A stretch of DNA of 64,000 nt from Anaerococcus hydrogenalis DSM 7454 (GCF_000173355.1 NZ_ABXA01000019.1:124001-188000); one strand, 5' to 3'. Positions 47,411 through 57,178 are shown, counted from the stretch's first letter. Made by a program: numbers and translations. Notes: a model not told the origin generated them from the letters alone.

Positions 47411-48363
47411 TTCATCTCTCCCTTTAATTTTTTATATTCTCTTTGGATACTAAGATCACCTTGGAGAATATTATTCTCATTCATATACTTTATTATTTCA
47501 TCTCTAATCAACCACCAAGATGTATCCCAGTTGCAAAAAACTGTATCTTCTTTTGGAGCTCTACCAACTAATCTTTGAATTGCTATGTCCTTGTTAATAT
47601 GTCTTAGAAATAAAATAACATTTTTTTGATAATCTTCTTTCGAAGGCATCACAAATTCATTATTTTTATACATTTTTTCAAGTTGTGTGTTTTTAATAAT
47701 AAATAATGAATGAATTTTAACTTCTCTCACTTTAAGAACATTAATAATTCTAGCAGTTTCAACAATATCTTGATTATCATCCCAAGGTAAAGATAGGATT
47801 ACATGGGTACATATTCTAAATCCATAGTCATTAATCATATTACAAGCTTTAATGAAATCAGCCAAGTCTTCACATCTATTAAGAATTTTTAATGTTTTAT
47901 AATTAGCTGTCTGTAAGCCTAGTTCAATAATTATATCCTTGCCAGTTTTTTCAGAAATTTTTTTCAAAAATTCTAATTTTCTGTAAGTTATACAATCACT
48001 TCTAGTTGATATTGAAATAGCTGATATATATTCTTTATCGCAAGCTTCTATAACTTCTACAAATTTATCATATTCCATATATGTGTTTGAAAAGTTTTGA
48101 AAATAAGCTATAAACTTTTTTGCTTTATATCTATTACCTATATAATTTTTATTAGTTTCTAATTGCTTGTCCACTGTCATGGATGATGGAAGATTTTCAA
48201 AACTTCCACCACTTTCTGAGCAAAAAATACATCCTAGATTGCTTTTTTCTCCATCTCTATTTGGACAAGTCAAGGATAATTTTACAGGTAATTTATATAC
48301 TTTTTGTCCATATTTAGTTTTATAATATTCTGATATAGGAAAATAGGGTAAATCCTTATTCAT
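47407..48363 (-). CDS. TIGR01212 family radical SAM protein (YhcC-like)
   Basis: A 318-residue radical SAM protein with the variant cluster motif LTCPNRDGEKSNLGCIFCSE, KFIAYFQNFSNTYM, SISTRSDC, ELGLQTAN and a C-terminal VGRAPKEDTVFCNWDTSWW. This set defines the TIGR01212/YhcC family, function unproven (a role in tRNA or redox maturation has been suggested by association). The start is ATG 48363 with AGGGAT upstream. Overlaps the DUF1292 gene by 8 nt. Confidence 0.92.
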   Translation of the reverse strand: MNKDLPYFPISEYYKTKYGQKVYKLPVKLSLTCPNRDGEKSNLGCIFCSESGGSFENLPSSMTVDKQLETNKNYIGNRYKAKKFIAYFQNFSNTYMEYDKFVEVIEACDKEYISAISISTRSDCITYRKLEFLKKISEKTGKDIIIELGLQTANYKTLKILNRCEDLADFIKACNMINDYGFRICTHVILSLPWDDNQDIVETARIINVLKVREVKIHSLFIIKNTQLEKMYKNNEFVMPSKEDYQKNVILFLRHINKDIAIQRLVGRAPKEDTVFCNWDTSWWLIRDEIIKYMNENNILQGDLSIQREYKKLKGEMK

Positions 48364-48712
48364 CAATATCCCTATTTTCTAAATCATATTCGTATTCATT
48401 TACAATTTTATCTATCGTGTCATAGTCCCAATAATGTGAAAATAGATGATATATTTGGTCTAATTGTTCTTCATCTTCCAATGAATTCAACCTAATTTCT
48501 CCTGTCTCTTCATCATCTAATTCATATAAGAGTATTATTAACTCACTATTTTCAGAATCAACTAATGCTATATAATCTATGCCATCAACAGAAAATATAT
48601 CTATTAGATAACATTCACTAGGATTTTCACCAAGTTGCAATTCAATTATTGCTTTTCCTTCGTTTTTTTCAAACTCAATATCATGACCATGAATTTCAAA
48701 TTTTTTTGACAT
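48356..48712 (-). CDS. DUF1292 family protein (long paralogue)
   Basis: A 118-residue acidic protein with an N-terminal basic start, then IIELQLGENPSECYLIDIFSVDGIDYIALV and LIILLYELDD, the DUF1292 pattern, and an extra C-terminal acidic tail. It is a paralogue of the 80-residue protein at 4847. I place the start at the second of two tandem ATGs (48712), since the first lies only 2 nt after GGAG. It overlaps the stop of the PepD-like gene. Confidence 0.8.
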   Translation of the reverse strand: MSKKFEIHGHDIEFEKNEGKAIIELQLGENPSECYLIDIFSVDGIDYIALVDSENSELIILLYELDDEETGEIRLNSLEDEEQLDQIYHLFSHYWDYDTIDKIVNEYEYDLENRDIDE

Positions 48713-48714
48713 CA

Positions 48715-50114
48715 TTACTCCAAACTTTTATTTAGCCTAAATAAAACTTCCTTTATTAAAGAAAATGTTTTTAAAATATCTTTAAAATCACAAGCAGATT
48801 TTTTTATATCTACTTGTTTATATTTTACCCCAATTGATACCATATTAACATCAAATTTATAGAAAATTAAATTACAATCTAAAGAATATTGTGTTTTTAT
48901 TATCTCTAAATTGCTTTTAAATAAATAATCGTAGGTAGATTTAAATATTTTTGATAATTCATCATTGCTATTTTGCCAAGATGGAATTTCAAGTCTATTT
49001 ATAAATTTGCCTCCGTTAATATTTGATGCTAATTTAGTTTTTCTATCATCTGATTTAAGCTTTCTTCAGATAAAGATCTAAAAATCATAACAATATTTAA
49101 TTTGTTACTAGATGTACTGGACCTAGCAAGGGTTGAGGAAGATATTGCTGTTTTAGTATTACTATCAACTGAATATGTTCCATTTAAAGCTAATTCCACA
49201 AATGACGAAATATGTTCATAAGATTCTTGAGTCATTGGATAAAATTTTAGACTATTTATTTTTTCTATTTCAAATTTTAAATTTGGTTCAATCCTTAAAT
49301 TTGTTGACAAATACTCACTAACAAATAAATTAAAAACATCTAACAAGTCATTTTCGAATTCTTTTTTACACGCTATGTCTACATAGCTTATATATGGAAT
49401 GCTGTCAAATTTTGCCCCACCTTTTATTTCTATAACATCTAAGTCTACTTTTGATTTGATTTTTCTCAAAAAAGTCATCAACATCTTAGTTGAGTTTTTA
49501 AAAACATTATTTATATCAGCAGTATAGTTATTTCCTACTACATCATTTAGGCTTATCCTATAAATATAATTTTCCTCTAAAAACTTATTTTCGGAAATTT
49601 CTGTCCTATCTATCGGTATTTCAACAGTGCTAAGTGTATATGAGGCGAAACTTTCGGCTATGCAATTTGACTCATTTAGGTTCAAATTAATAATATTTTT
49701 AGACCTTATAACTGATCTGAGTATACTAAAATCTCTATTATAATCATTTATAAAATTATTGGTTAATAATATATCAAAATTGCTTATTTTTTCTTCAAGC
49801 AATAATATAATATTTAAAATCCCACTTATCTCTGTTATATTTAGGTTTGTTTCTATAGAAAAATCTTCTCCATCTTTTATATTTATAAAAGATGACCCAT
49901 TTATTTTGTCACTTATATTTAAGTGTAAAACAGCTTTAGCTTCTTGATTTTTTATATAGTAACAATCATTTATTAATATAATATTTAATTTTTTTTCTTT
50001 TGCCTTTGACAAAACAAATTTTATAAGAGATTTTTTATCATCTATAACCTTAATGTATTCACTTAAATCTTTTGCAATAGATTTTAATTTATTGGGATAG
50101 TTCGAATTTTCCAT
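48715..50114 (-). CDS. PepD-like (M20 family) protein lacking catalytic residues, reading frame interrupted
   Basis: A 466-residue protein after repair of one break (5-A run 49038-49042, one base short). The first 361 residues plus the tail from 49030 to 48715 match aminoacyl-histidine dipeptidase PepD along its length: LIKFVLSKAKEKKLNI, IEIKGGAKFDSIPYISYV, NGTYSVDSNTKTAISSSTLA, IVMIFRSLSEES, and near the end YSLDCNLIF and VNMVSIGV. But the zinc ligands and base are changed: HLD is HLN (64-66), GADNG is TEISG (94-98), the EE pair is IN, TDSEE becomes LNLNE, GGHSG is GNNYT, and the terminal HSP motif is absent. It is probably a non-catalytic homologue. Located between a parvulin gene and DUF1292. 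Confidence 0.7.
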
Positions 50115-50125
50115 ACAAAATTCCT

Positions 50126-50872
50126 TTAGTAGTATTTCTTTACATCTACCTTTTCTTTTATTTTATTAGTTTTTTCCAAATATTTTTCTTGTCTCTTTAT
50201 CATTAATAAAGTGTCATGAATTCTATCTTTTATTTCATTAAACTCTGGTAAATGAGCATTATGAGTGTGATCTAGTTTAATTATATGGTAGCCAAATTGA
50301 GATTTTACAGGATTTGAAATTTCTCCTTCATCTAATTTATCTAAAGCTTCTTCAAATTCTTTTACCATAGCACCTTGAGGGAATTCACCCAAATCTCCAC
50401 CCTTGCTAGCCTTGTCAGTTGAATATTTATCAGCAGCTTTTTCAAATTCTAAACCAGCTTTTATTTCTTCTAATATTTTATTAGCTTCATCTTCACTATC
50501 AACTAAGATATGACTAGCCTTGTAAGTTTTTGGTTGTTTTATTACTTCTTTATTATTATCATAATATTCTTTTAATTCATCATCACTTACTTTAATATCT
50601 TTAAATAATAAATGCATAGCATAATTTTTTAACATATTTTCTTTTGTTAACTTCACCTGATCTGTGAATTCTTTGTCTTGATCAAGTTTATTTTCAATTG
50701 CATCTATATACATTAATTCTTGATTAACAAGCTCATCAGCAATTTGATGTATGCCTTGCGGATTTAAAAATTGTTGTCCGCCTTGCATTTGAGTAATAAA
50801 GCTAACTACATCTTTCTGGCTGATTTTTTTACCATTTACTTCAGCTAAAATTTCATTTTGTTTTTCTGTCAT
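50126..50872 (-). CDS. Parvulin-type peptidylprolyl isomerase
   Basis: A 248-residue protein: an N-terminal SurA/PrsA-like helical part ([18 protein letters not shown]) and a PpiC rotamase domain ([64 protein letters not shown]). There is no signal peptide or lipobox, unlike PrsA, so it should be cytoplasmic. This form is common in Clostridia. It follows the CvfB gene by one base and precedes the PepD-like gene. Confidence 0.92.
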   Translation of the reverse strand: MTEKQNEILAEVNGKKISQKDVVSFITQMQGGQQFLNPQGIHQIADELVNQELMYIDAIENKLDQDKEFTDQVKLTKENMLKNYAMHLLFKDIKVSDDELKEYYDNNKEVIKQPKTYKASHILVDSEDEANKILEEIKAGLEFEKAADKYSTDKASKGGDLGEFPQGAMVKEFEEALDKLDEGEISNPVKSQFGYHIIKLDHTHNAHLPEFNEIKDRIHDTLLMIKRQEKYLEKTNKIKEKVDVKKYY

Positions 50873-50873
50873 T

Positions 50874-51680
50874 TTACCTCTCCAATAATTCTATTTTTTT
50901 AGGATATATCCTAATATATTTTTCTTTATACAGTTTTCCAATAGCTCTTTTGTATGCTGCCTTTGAAAAACCAAATACCTTATAAATCTTATCTGGTGAT
51001 GACTTATCTCCTAAATTAATTGTTCCATCATTTTCTTCTAGATAATATAGGATTTTTTTACTATCATCATCAATTTCTAAGTATGACCTTTTTCTATTCG
51101 ATAGTTCTATTTTCCCATCATCTTTTACCTCTTTAACTCTTAATTTCATAAGTTCACCTTCAATATGAACACCTTTTAATTCATTAATCCTAATTAAAGA
51201 ATCAAATTGATTATTGATTGCTACAAATGCTCCTATATGCTTATTTATAGAATATATCCTACCTTCTACAATGTCATTTTCTTTAAAATTATGTTCATTT
51301 GATAAAAGATCTCTTATTTTGCTAGTAAGTATTGGCATATTTTGATTGTCAAAATAAAGTCCAACAGGGTAAGTCATATCCTTTATAATTTTATAAGTTT
51401 TTTCGCTTGCTGGCATTAGTAATTTTATATTATCTTGGTATAAAAAATATGCTCCATTTTTTTTAATTTCAATGCAAGGCATACTATAGACTTTATTAGC
51501 TTCTAAATTTAAATTTCTACTAGCTCTTAGTATATTATTTTTATCATAATAAATATAGGCTTCTATCTTATCACCTTGTTTATATCCATCAATCTCTTTC
51601 TTATCTATTAAAGCATCTCCAAATTTTGTTTGTATATATGCTTTGTTTTTGTTAATTCTCTTTATTATTAGTTTATTAAT
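50874..51680 (-). CDS. CvfB/YitL family S1 RNA-binding protein, apparent ATT start
   Basis: A 268-residue protein with S1-like domains ([39 protein letters not shown]) and a C-terminal winged helix ([23 protein letters not shown]), the CvfB arrangement. Sequence coding for the first S1-like domain ([20 protein letters not shown]) continues in frame upstream of the first ATG at 51482. The only start fitting the AGGAG at 51686-51690 (spacing 7) is ATT at 51680; an in-frame stop lies further upstream. CvfB affects virulence gene expression in Staphylococcus. It abuts yitT. Confidence 0.85.
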   Translation of the reverse strand: MNKLIIKRINKNKAYIQTKFGDALIDKKEIDGYKQGDKIEAYIYYDKNNILRASRNLNLEANKVYSMPCIEIKKNGAYFLYQDNIKLLMPASEKTYKIIKDMTYPVGLYFDNQNMPILTSKIRDLLSNEHNFKENDIVEGRIYSINKHIGAFVAINNQFDSLIRINELKGVHIEGELMKLRVKEVKDDGKIELSNRKRSYLEIDDDSKKILYYLEENDGTINLGDKSSPDKIYKVFGFSKAAYKRAIGKLYKEKYIRIYPKKIELLER

Positions 51681-51694
51681 AAAATCACTCCTAA

Positions 51695-52547
51695 CTAATT
51701 AAATACATCATATGTAAATCCTTCACCTAAAACTTCTGATATTGTGTGAGTAAATACAAAGGCATTTTTATCTATCTTTAAAATATCGTCTCTAATAGGT
51801 ATATATTTCCTAAAAGGGACTACTGTTAATAAAATATCTCTTTCTTTATGGGAATATCCACCTTCTGACTTATATAAGCTTACTCCTCTTTCGTACTTGT
51901 TTAAAATCATGGAATTTATTTCATCACTGTAATCGCTTATAATAGTTATAGCAATTTTTCTTCCCAAACCTTGGATAAAATAGTTAAAACCAAATGATTG
52001 TATAATAACTGTTAATACTGCATACATTGCCATTTCTATTCCAAACTCTTTTACAGCCATTAATACAACCATAGAATCTATAAAAAACAAGCACTTAGCT
52101 AGAGCTATATTAAAATATTTATTTAAAATAGCAGCAACGATATCAGTACCACCTGATGATGCATTATTAAAGAAAATTCTACTTAATGCAAACGAAACAA
52201 TTCCCGCCCCAAATAAAATATTTATTAAAATATCATTAGTAAAAACTGTATCTGGAAAAAATTTTTCAAAAAACATCAAGCTCAATGATATTAGCAAGGC
52301 TGATAAGACTGATTTGTATCCAAATTCTTTACCCATCAAAAGAAATGCCAATACAAATAAAATTACATTTAGAAACAAGGACCATTGTCCAACAGTAAAA
52401 AAAGCTAAACCAATTAGCAAATATTAGCGAAATACCTGTCACCCCACCTGAAGCAATTTTATGTTGGACTAGAAAAAAATACATTCCAAAAGCTATTAAT
52501 ATTGAATTTACTGAAATATTAATAGTCTTAATTATTTTATCACCCAT
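51695..52547 (-). CDS. YitT family membrane protein, reading frame interrupted
   Basis: A 283-residue protein of the DUF161-DUF2179 family. The first frame (ATG 52547) has two helices and SGGVTGISLI; the second resumes with LIGLAFFTVGQWSLFLNVIL, four further helices, FNNASSGGTDIVAAIL, and the cytoplasmic DUF2179 domain (RGVSLYKSEGGYSHKERDILLTVV). The frames join if one T is removed from TTT at 52419-52421. It is the only break outside a run of four or more, so a true mutation is more plausible here. The function of YitT is unknown. First gene of its operon. Confidence 0.82.
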
Positions 52548-52628
52548 ATTATTTCCTCTATTAACATTTATTTAAATTTTTCACAGTAGACTACTCTAGT
52601 ATTAACAAAATTTAAGATATTCAAATTT

Positions 52629-52662
52629 AAAAGGCTAAGAAAGAAATATTCCTAGCCTTTTA
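52629..52662 (-). terminator. Rho-independent terminator after the APH-fold gene
   Basis: On the minus strand AAAAGGCTA and TAGCCTTTT (9 bp) flank a 15-nt loop and are followed by a T-rich tail. It directly follows the stop of the APH-fold gene and closes the pts operon before yitT. Confidence 0.85.
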
Positions 52663-52664
52663 TA

Positions 52665-53585
52665 TTACCTTATCCATGAAGGTATTATTTCTGAAAAGTT
52701 ATCATACATATTCAAGATTTTTTCTATTTCAAATTCACTCAAATATGATTTTTTATTATCTCTAATATCAACTAAGGATTGTAAAATAAAATATGCTTGG
52801 TAAAAGCTTAAAAGTCTATAAAATTTTCTAGAAATCACATCATTACCATGATATGATTTTATCACCCCAATTGCAAAATCGGGGTGTTTTATTGCTATTT
52901 TATTAATATTAACAAAGTCACTAACTCCATCGCCAACCTTTATTTCTTTTAAACCTCTAATATCTATTTGATCCTTATCAAAAATTCTGATATTTTTATA
53001 ACTTATATTTTGATATAAAGGATTACAAGTTGTATTTTTACAGATATATTTGTTATTCATTAAATAATCTACTAAGATATAATCGTTATTATCATGAACT
53101 TTATTTAAACCATGTCTGTATAATAAAAAATTAACTTTTGTTTCTACATTCTTATACCAATCTAAATTATTATTCTTATCAATTTTTTTTATATGAATAT
53201 TTTTAAGTATACTCCCAAACTTAGAACCTATTTTGTAAGCTTCTTCCTTGCTTATCCTATCTAAATATTCTCCTAAAGATATTTCATTTCTATATTCAAA
53301 AACTTTATAAGACTTATTAATATCCGGCATTATCCCAATTTCAAACAAATCTAAAGTATCTAACAAATCAATCTCTTTTAAATAATTGTTTATTTTTTCC
53401 TCGTTTTTTAAATTGTCATAATCATTAATATTATAAAGTCCTAAAACATAGGAAATATCATCAACTTTTACCCTGATTTTATTTGAAGATATATCTTCAA
53501 TCACTTTAATCCTATCAATTTTATCTATAAAAAATTTAGTTCTTTTTATAATTTTAAGAGACTTATCATTCATATTTTTATCCAT
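52665..53585 (-). CDS. APH/choline kinase-fold protein with degenerate active site
   Basis: A 306-residue protein with the fold pattern of aminoglycoside phosphotransferase-like kinases: LSLGEYLDR after the hinge, GSKFGSILKNIHIKKID, and a catalytic loop at 188-199. The loop reads NPLYQNISYKNI where active enzymes have HxDxxxxN: His is Tyr191, the catalytic Asp is Asn193, only Asn198 remains. The following metal-binding IDFG is also not kept (RGLKEIKVGDGVSDF). It is probably a pseudokinase or binding protein. It overlaps ptsI by one base and is the last gene of the ptsH-ptsI operon. Confidence 0.65.
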   Translation of the reverse strand: MDKNMNDKSLKIIKRTKFFIDKIDRIKVIEDISSNKIRVKVDDISYVLGLYNINDYDNLKNEEKINNYLKEIDLLDTLDLFEIGIMPDINKSYKVFEYRNEISLGEYLDRISKEEAYKIGSKFGSILKNIHIKKIDKNNNLDWYKNVETKVNFLLYRHGLNKVHDNNDYILVDYLMNNKYICKNTTCNPLYQNISYKNIRIFDKDQIDIRGLKEIKVGDGVSDFVNINKIAIKHPDFAIGVIKSYHGNDVISRKFYRLLSFYQAYFILQSLVDIRDNKKSYLSEFEIEKILNMYDNFSEIIPSWIR

Positions 53586-55294
53586 TAATTATGTTTTTCA
53601 ACAGATTCTTCTATATCTTTAACATCTTCTAAGTCTAGAATATTTAAAGCAAATTTTTCCTCTTCTTTAAAGTTAGAATTTCTAATAATATCTTTTACCT
53701 TTGGCAATTTAGATGCAGAGCCTGAGAACTCATCTAAACCAAGACCTAATAGCAATTTTGTAGCCTTAGTATCTGATGCAAATTGGCCGCACATTCCAGT
53801 CCATTTACCTGCCTTATGACTTTCATCGATAACATGTTTAATTGATCTGATTACTGCTGGATTAAAGTTATTATATATATCAGAAATATTTTCATTTCCT
53901 CTGTCACAAGCAAGGGTATATTGGGTCAAGTCGTTTGTACCAATTGAGAAGAAATCAGAATATTTTATTAACTTATCCGCCATAATTATTGATGCAGATG
54001 TTTCAACCATTATTCCGAGGTCTATATCTTTATTATAAGCTATTCCTTCTTTATCAAGATCCTTTTTCAAATCTTCAAGTAAGGCTCTTGTTTGTTTAAT
54101 TTCGTCAGTTGAAATAACAAAAGGAAGCATTATTTTTAAATTACCAAAGGCTGACGCTCTAAGTAGGGCTCTTAATTGGGCTTTAAAAATATCTTGATGA
54201 TCTAAGCAAAATCTAATTGCCCTATAACCTAAAAATGGATTTTCTTCTTCAGGGAAATCATAATAATCTAGGCCTTTGTCCCCACCAATATCTAAAGTTC
54301 TAACAACTAAAGGTTTTTCTCCAAGCATTTGAGTGGCTTTTTTGTATACTTGGTATTGTTCTTCCTCTGTTGGGAAATGATCATTTTCCATATACAAAAA
54401 TTCTGTCCTAAATAGTCCAACCCCGTCACATCCATGTTCAATTGCAACTTCAAGGTCAGCTAGATTTCCTATATTTGCAGAAACTTCACATACTTTTCCA
54501 TCTAGAGTTTTAGCTTCAAGATTTTTTACTTTTTCAAGTCTTTGTCTCTCTTCTTTTTCTTTTTCAATTTTTTCTTTATATTCACTAACTTCTTGATCAG
54601 AAGGATTTATAATTAGTAGACCTTGATTTCCATCAATAATTGCTAGCTCATCGCCTTTAATTTTTGTGGAAATATCTTGCATACCTACTAGTGCAGGAAT
54701 ATCTAAGTTTTGAGCAATTATAGAAACATGAGATGTTTTTCCACCAAGATCTGTAGCAAATGCTAAAACTTTTTCCTTATCCATATTAGATGTATCAGAT
54801 GGTGTTAGCTCTTTAGAAATAACAATACATTCCTCATCTAGTTTTGATAAGTCTTTTGGAACTATATTTTTTATTTTACACAAAACTTGAAAACCAATGT
54901 CTTTGTAATCATCAGCTCTTTCTTTTAAATATTCATCATCAAGAGCAGACATAACCATTACCATTTGTTCTACTGTCTCACTTGTAGCAAGCTCAGCATT
55001 TTTATTTTCATTTTGAATTTTCTCTTTTATAGTATCTGAGAAGTATGGATCTTGTAACAGTTCTTTGTGAGCTCTAACTATATTTAAAACTTCTTCGTTC
55101 TCTTCGTTGTTTTCTTTATAATCTAAATCTTTAAAGTAAGAATCAATAGCTTGATCAACTTTTTTAATATTATCTTCTTTTTCTCCATCTTGGATACTTA
55201 ACTTATCAATAACTAACTCTTCTTTATTAAATAAAAAAAGCTTACCTATAGCAACTCCATTAGATGCTATAATACCTTTTAATTTTTCTGACAT
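53585..55294 (-). CDS. ptsI: Phosphoenolpyruvate-protein phosphotransferase (PTS enzyme I)
   Basis: A 569-residue enzyme I. The N-terminal domain carries the phosphorylated His in DLGGKTSHVSIIAQNLDIPAL, and the C-terminal PEP-binding barrel has GVGLFRTEFLYM, VVRTLDIGGDKGLDY, RAIRFCLD, GIMVETSASI, FSIGTNDLTQYTLACDR and GMCGQFASD with the catalytic Cys. It passes phosphate from PEP to HPr, encoded just upstream. The start ATG has AAAGGA upstream and follows a hairpin. Confidence 0.97.
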   Translation of the reverse strand: MSEKLKGIIASNGVAIGKLFLFNKEELVIDKLSIQDGEKEDNIKKVDQAIDSYFKDLDYKENNEENEEVLNIVRAHKELLQDPYFSDTIKEKIQNENKNAELATSETVEQMVMVMSALDDEYLKERADDYKDIGFQVLCKIKNIVPKDLSKLDEECIVISKELTPSDTSNMDKEKVLAFATDLGGKTSHVSIIAQNLDIPALVGMQDISTKIKGDELAIIDGNQGLLIINPSDQEVSEYKEKIEKEKEERQRLEKVKNLEAKTLDGKVCEVSANIGNLADLEVAIEHGCDGVGLFRTEFLYMENDHFPTEEEQYQVYKKATQMLGEKPLVVRTLDIGGDKGLDYYDFPEEENPFLGYRAIRFCLDHQDIFKAQLRALLRASAFGNLKIMLPFVISTDEIKQTRALLEDLKKDLDKEGIAYNKDIDLGIMVETSASIIMADKLIKYSDFFSIGTNDLTQYTLACDRGNENISDIYNNFNPAVIRSIKHVIDESHKAGKWTGMCGQFASDTKATKLLLGLGLDEFSGSASKLPKVKDIIRNSNFKEEEKFALNILDLEDVKDIEESVEKHN

Positions 55295-55315
55295 TTTTAA
55301 AATTCCTTTCTAATT

Positions 55316-55347
55316 ATAAAAATATAGGGGTACAAATAAGTACCCCT
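55316..55347 (-). terminator. Hairpin attenuator between ptsH and ptsI
   Basis: AGGGGTAC and GTACCCCT (8 bp perfect) with a 6-nt loop, then ATATTTTT on the minus strand. The T tail is imperfect, which fits a partial terminator that makes more HPr than enzyme I. Confidence 0.75.
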
Positions 55348-55354
55348 TAATTAA

Positions 55355-55615
55355 TTATTCTGATAAGTTATCAATAAAATCAGCTAGTTTATCTGCAAAA
55401 GCTTCTTCGTCTTCACCTTCAACTATGATACCAATTTCTGTACCTTTTGAAATTCCAAGACTCATTACGTTAAATATACTTTTAGCGTTAGCTTCTTTGC
55501 CATCTTTAACTAATTTAACATCACCAGGATAATTTTTTACAAATTGAACTAATGATGCAGCTGGTCTTGCGTGTAGACCTGTTTCGTTAGTAACAACAAT
55601 TTTTCTTTCTGCCAT
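55355..55615 (-). CDS. ptsH: HPr family phosphocarrier protein
   Basis: An 86-residue HPr with the active-site His15 in ETGLHARPAA and the regulatory Ser46 in AKSIFNVMSLG, so it can both carry phosphate in the PTS and act as Ser-phosphorylated co-repressor of CcpA. No HPr kinase is in the window, but a LacI-type regulator gene lies directly upstream. The start has AGGAGG upstream and a good promoter overlaps the end of the regulator gene. Confidence 0.96.
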   Translation of the reverse strand: MAERKIVVTNETGLHARPAASLVQFVKNYPGDVKLVKDGKEANAKSIFNVMSLGISKGTEIGIIVEGEDEEAFADKLADFIDNLSE

Positions 55616-55642
55616 AATTGCCTCCTAAATTATTATATTATT

Positions 55643-55671
55643 ATTTTAACATTTAAATAAGTTACATTCAA
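55643..55671 (-). promoter_or_regulatory. Promoter of ptsH
   Basis: On the minus strand TTGAAT (55671-55666), a 17-nt spacer and TAAAAT (55648-55643) lie 27 nt before the ptsH start. The -35 box covers the stop codon of the LacI-type regulator gene, so ptsHI can be expressed apart from the regulator. Confidence 0.75.
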
Positions 55672-56677
55672 CTAATGCTTTTTGTACTATCTCTTTCTAT
55701 TAATTGGGCATCTAATATCCAATTGTTTTCAAGGATGTCTTCTTCTCCTCTAATTCTTTTGATTAGTGCCCTTATTCCTATGGCTCCTATATCATAGTTA
55801 GGGATAGAAACAGTAGTTAATTTCGGTCTATATACTCTAGATATTTCATAATTTCCGAATCCTACTACTGAATAATCTTCTGGTATTTTTATACCATTAT
55901 CAAGACAATAAGATATAAATCCTACTGCCGTTTGATCATTATAAAAGCTTATAGCACTTATATTTTCGCTTTTAGCTTGAGATATAACCTCTTCTCCTAT
56001 ATTATACCCATCATCACTATTTTTTCCATCAGCTTCTATAATAATAGATTTTAAATTATTTTCTTTAATAAATTTCTCATAGCCTGAAATTTTTGTGTCT
56101 GTTAAATGATTGTGATTTTTGAGTGTAACGTAAGCGATATTTTCATGTCCTTGATTAAATAAATGTTTTACAAGTTTATATTGTTCTTTTTCATAATCTA
56201 TTTTTACAGTATTTATTTTTTTGAATTCATGTAATTTATCTAATAATAAAAATGGTATTTTATTATCTCTTAACTTCACCAAAATTTCAGGAGAAATATC
56301 CTCGCTTATTACTACAATTCCTTCAACTTGTTTTGTTGATAAGAAGTCAATAGCATTTTCTAGGGCATTATCGTCCCCATAAGTACTTGATAGAATTATA
56401 TCGTATTTATAGAGGTGACCGATTTCTTCTACTCCTCTAATTAATTGCGCCATATATTCTATTCCAATGTCCTCGACTATAACTCCTATTAGGTTGGATT
56501 TTTTCATAACCAAACTTCTGGCAAGCTCATTTGGCTTAAAATCTAATTTGTTTATAGCATCTAAAACTTTTTTCTTGCTTCAGGACTTACTGGTTTTGAA
56601 TCATTCATTACTCTTGATACAGTTGAGATTGAAACTCCTGCAAGTTTCGCAACGTCTTTAATCGTTGGTTGTGCCAT
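55668..56677 (-). CDS. LacI family regulator, CcpA-like, reading frame interrupted
   Basis: A 336-residue LacI-type regulator when one A is added to the 6-A run 56568-56573. The N-terminal frame from ATG 56677 (RBS AAAGGAG) is a perfect LacI headpiece: [22 protein letters not shown] with [11 protein letters not shown]; after the break [20 protein letters not shown] and the sugar-binding-protein-like domain follow ([46 protein letters not shown]). Its length and the link to ptsH suggest CcpA, the carbon catabolite regulator, but the HPr-binding residues were not checked. The site contains A AAA AAG. Confidence 0.82.
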
Positions 56678-56697
56678 GTATGCTCCTTTCTTAATTA

Positions 56698-56726
56698 AAA
56701 ATAATAAAGGCCATCTATGATGGCCT
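56698..56726 (-). terminator. Rho-independent terminator after the DUF948-like gene
   Basis: AGGCCATC and GATGGCCT (8 bp) around a 3-nt loop with a TTATTATTTTT tail on the minus strand. It overlaps the stop of the DUF948-like gene and ends 20 nt before the regulator start, so the regulator may depend on read-through. Confidence 0.85.
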
Positions 56727-57168
56727 ATCTTCCAGATATTACACTTTTTACAATGTCAAATACATCCATTATTAATGAAGCATAATCATTTATTGAAGCA
56801 ATTCCTTCTCCAAATGTATCAGTTGTATCAACTACACTTTCTCCAAAATAATTAACTGTGTCTTTTACATCTACAGTAATATCACTTACATTAGAAATAG
56901 CTAAATTTGCATTAGATATAGCCATTTTAAGATTTGGATCTGAAACTAATCCATTTACATTATCAACTAAAATATTTGCTTGATCTACAAGTGCTGGTAA
57001 TTTATCAATTACTCCGTCTAAATTTTTCTCGTTTTTATCAACAATTTTTTGTATAGAGTCAACTAAGCCGGAAGCTTTTTTCAAAAATAAAGCAAGAAAT
57101 ATTATAGCAATAATACCTACTAATAATAAGATTACATCAGCTATTAATCTTAAATTTATTGTAACCAT
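56725..57168 (-). CDS. DUF948-like membrane-anchored protein
   Basis: A 147-residue protein: one N-terminal membrane helix ([22 protein letters not shown]) and a long amphipathic helical tail rich in V, D, N and S with heptad-like spacing ([21 protein letters not shown]...). This is the layout of DUF948 proteins, which are often paired with a YtxH protein, as here. Function unknown; likely envelope-stress related in some Firmicutes. Start has GGGG upstream, 10 nt after the ytxH stop. Confidence 0.75.
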   Translation of the reverse strand: MVTINLRLIADVILLLVGIIAIIFLALFLKKASGLVDSIQKIVDKNEKNLDGVIDKLPALVDQANILVDNVNGLVSDPNLKMAISNANLAISNVSDITVDVKDTVNYFGESVVDTTDTFGEGIASINDYASLIMDVFDIVKSVISGR

Positions 57169-57178
57169 TATCTACCCC

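Noticed and set aside
52560-52628. Short palindrome AGTAGACTACT upstream of yitT as operator
   Set aside because: Only 5 bp per arm; such matches are expected by chance in a sequence of this size.
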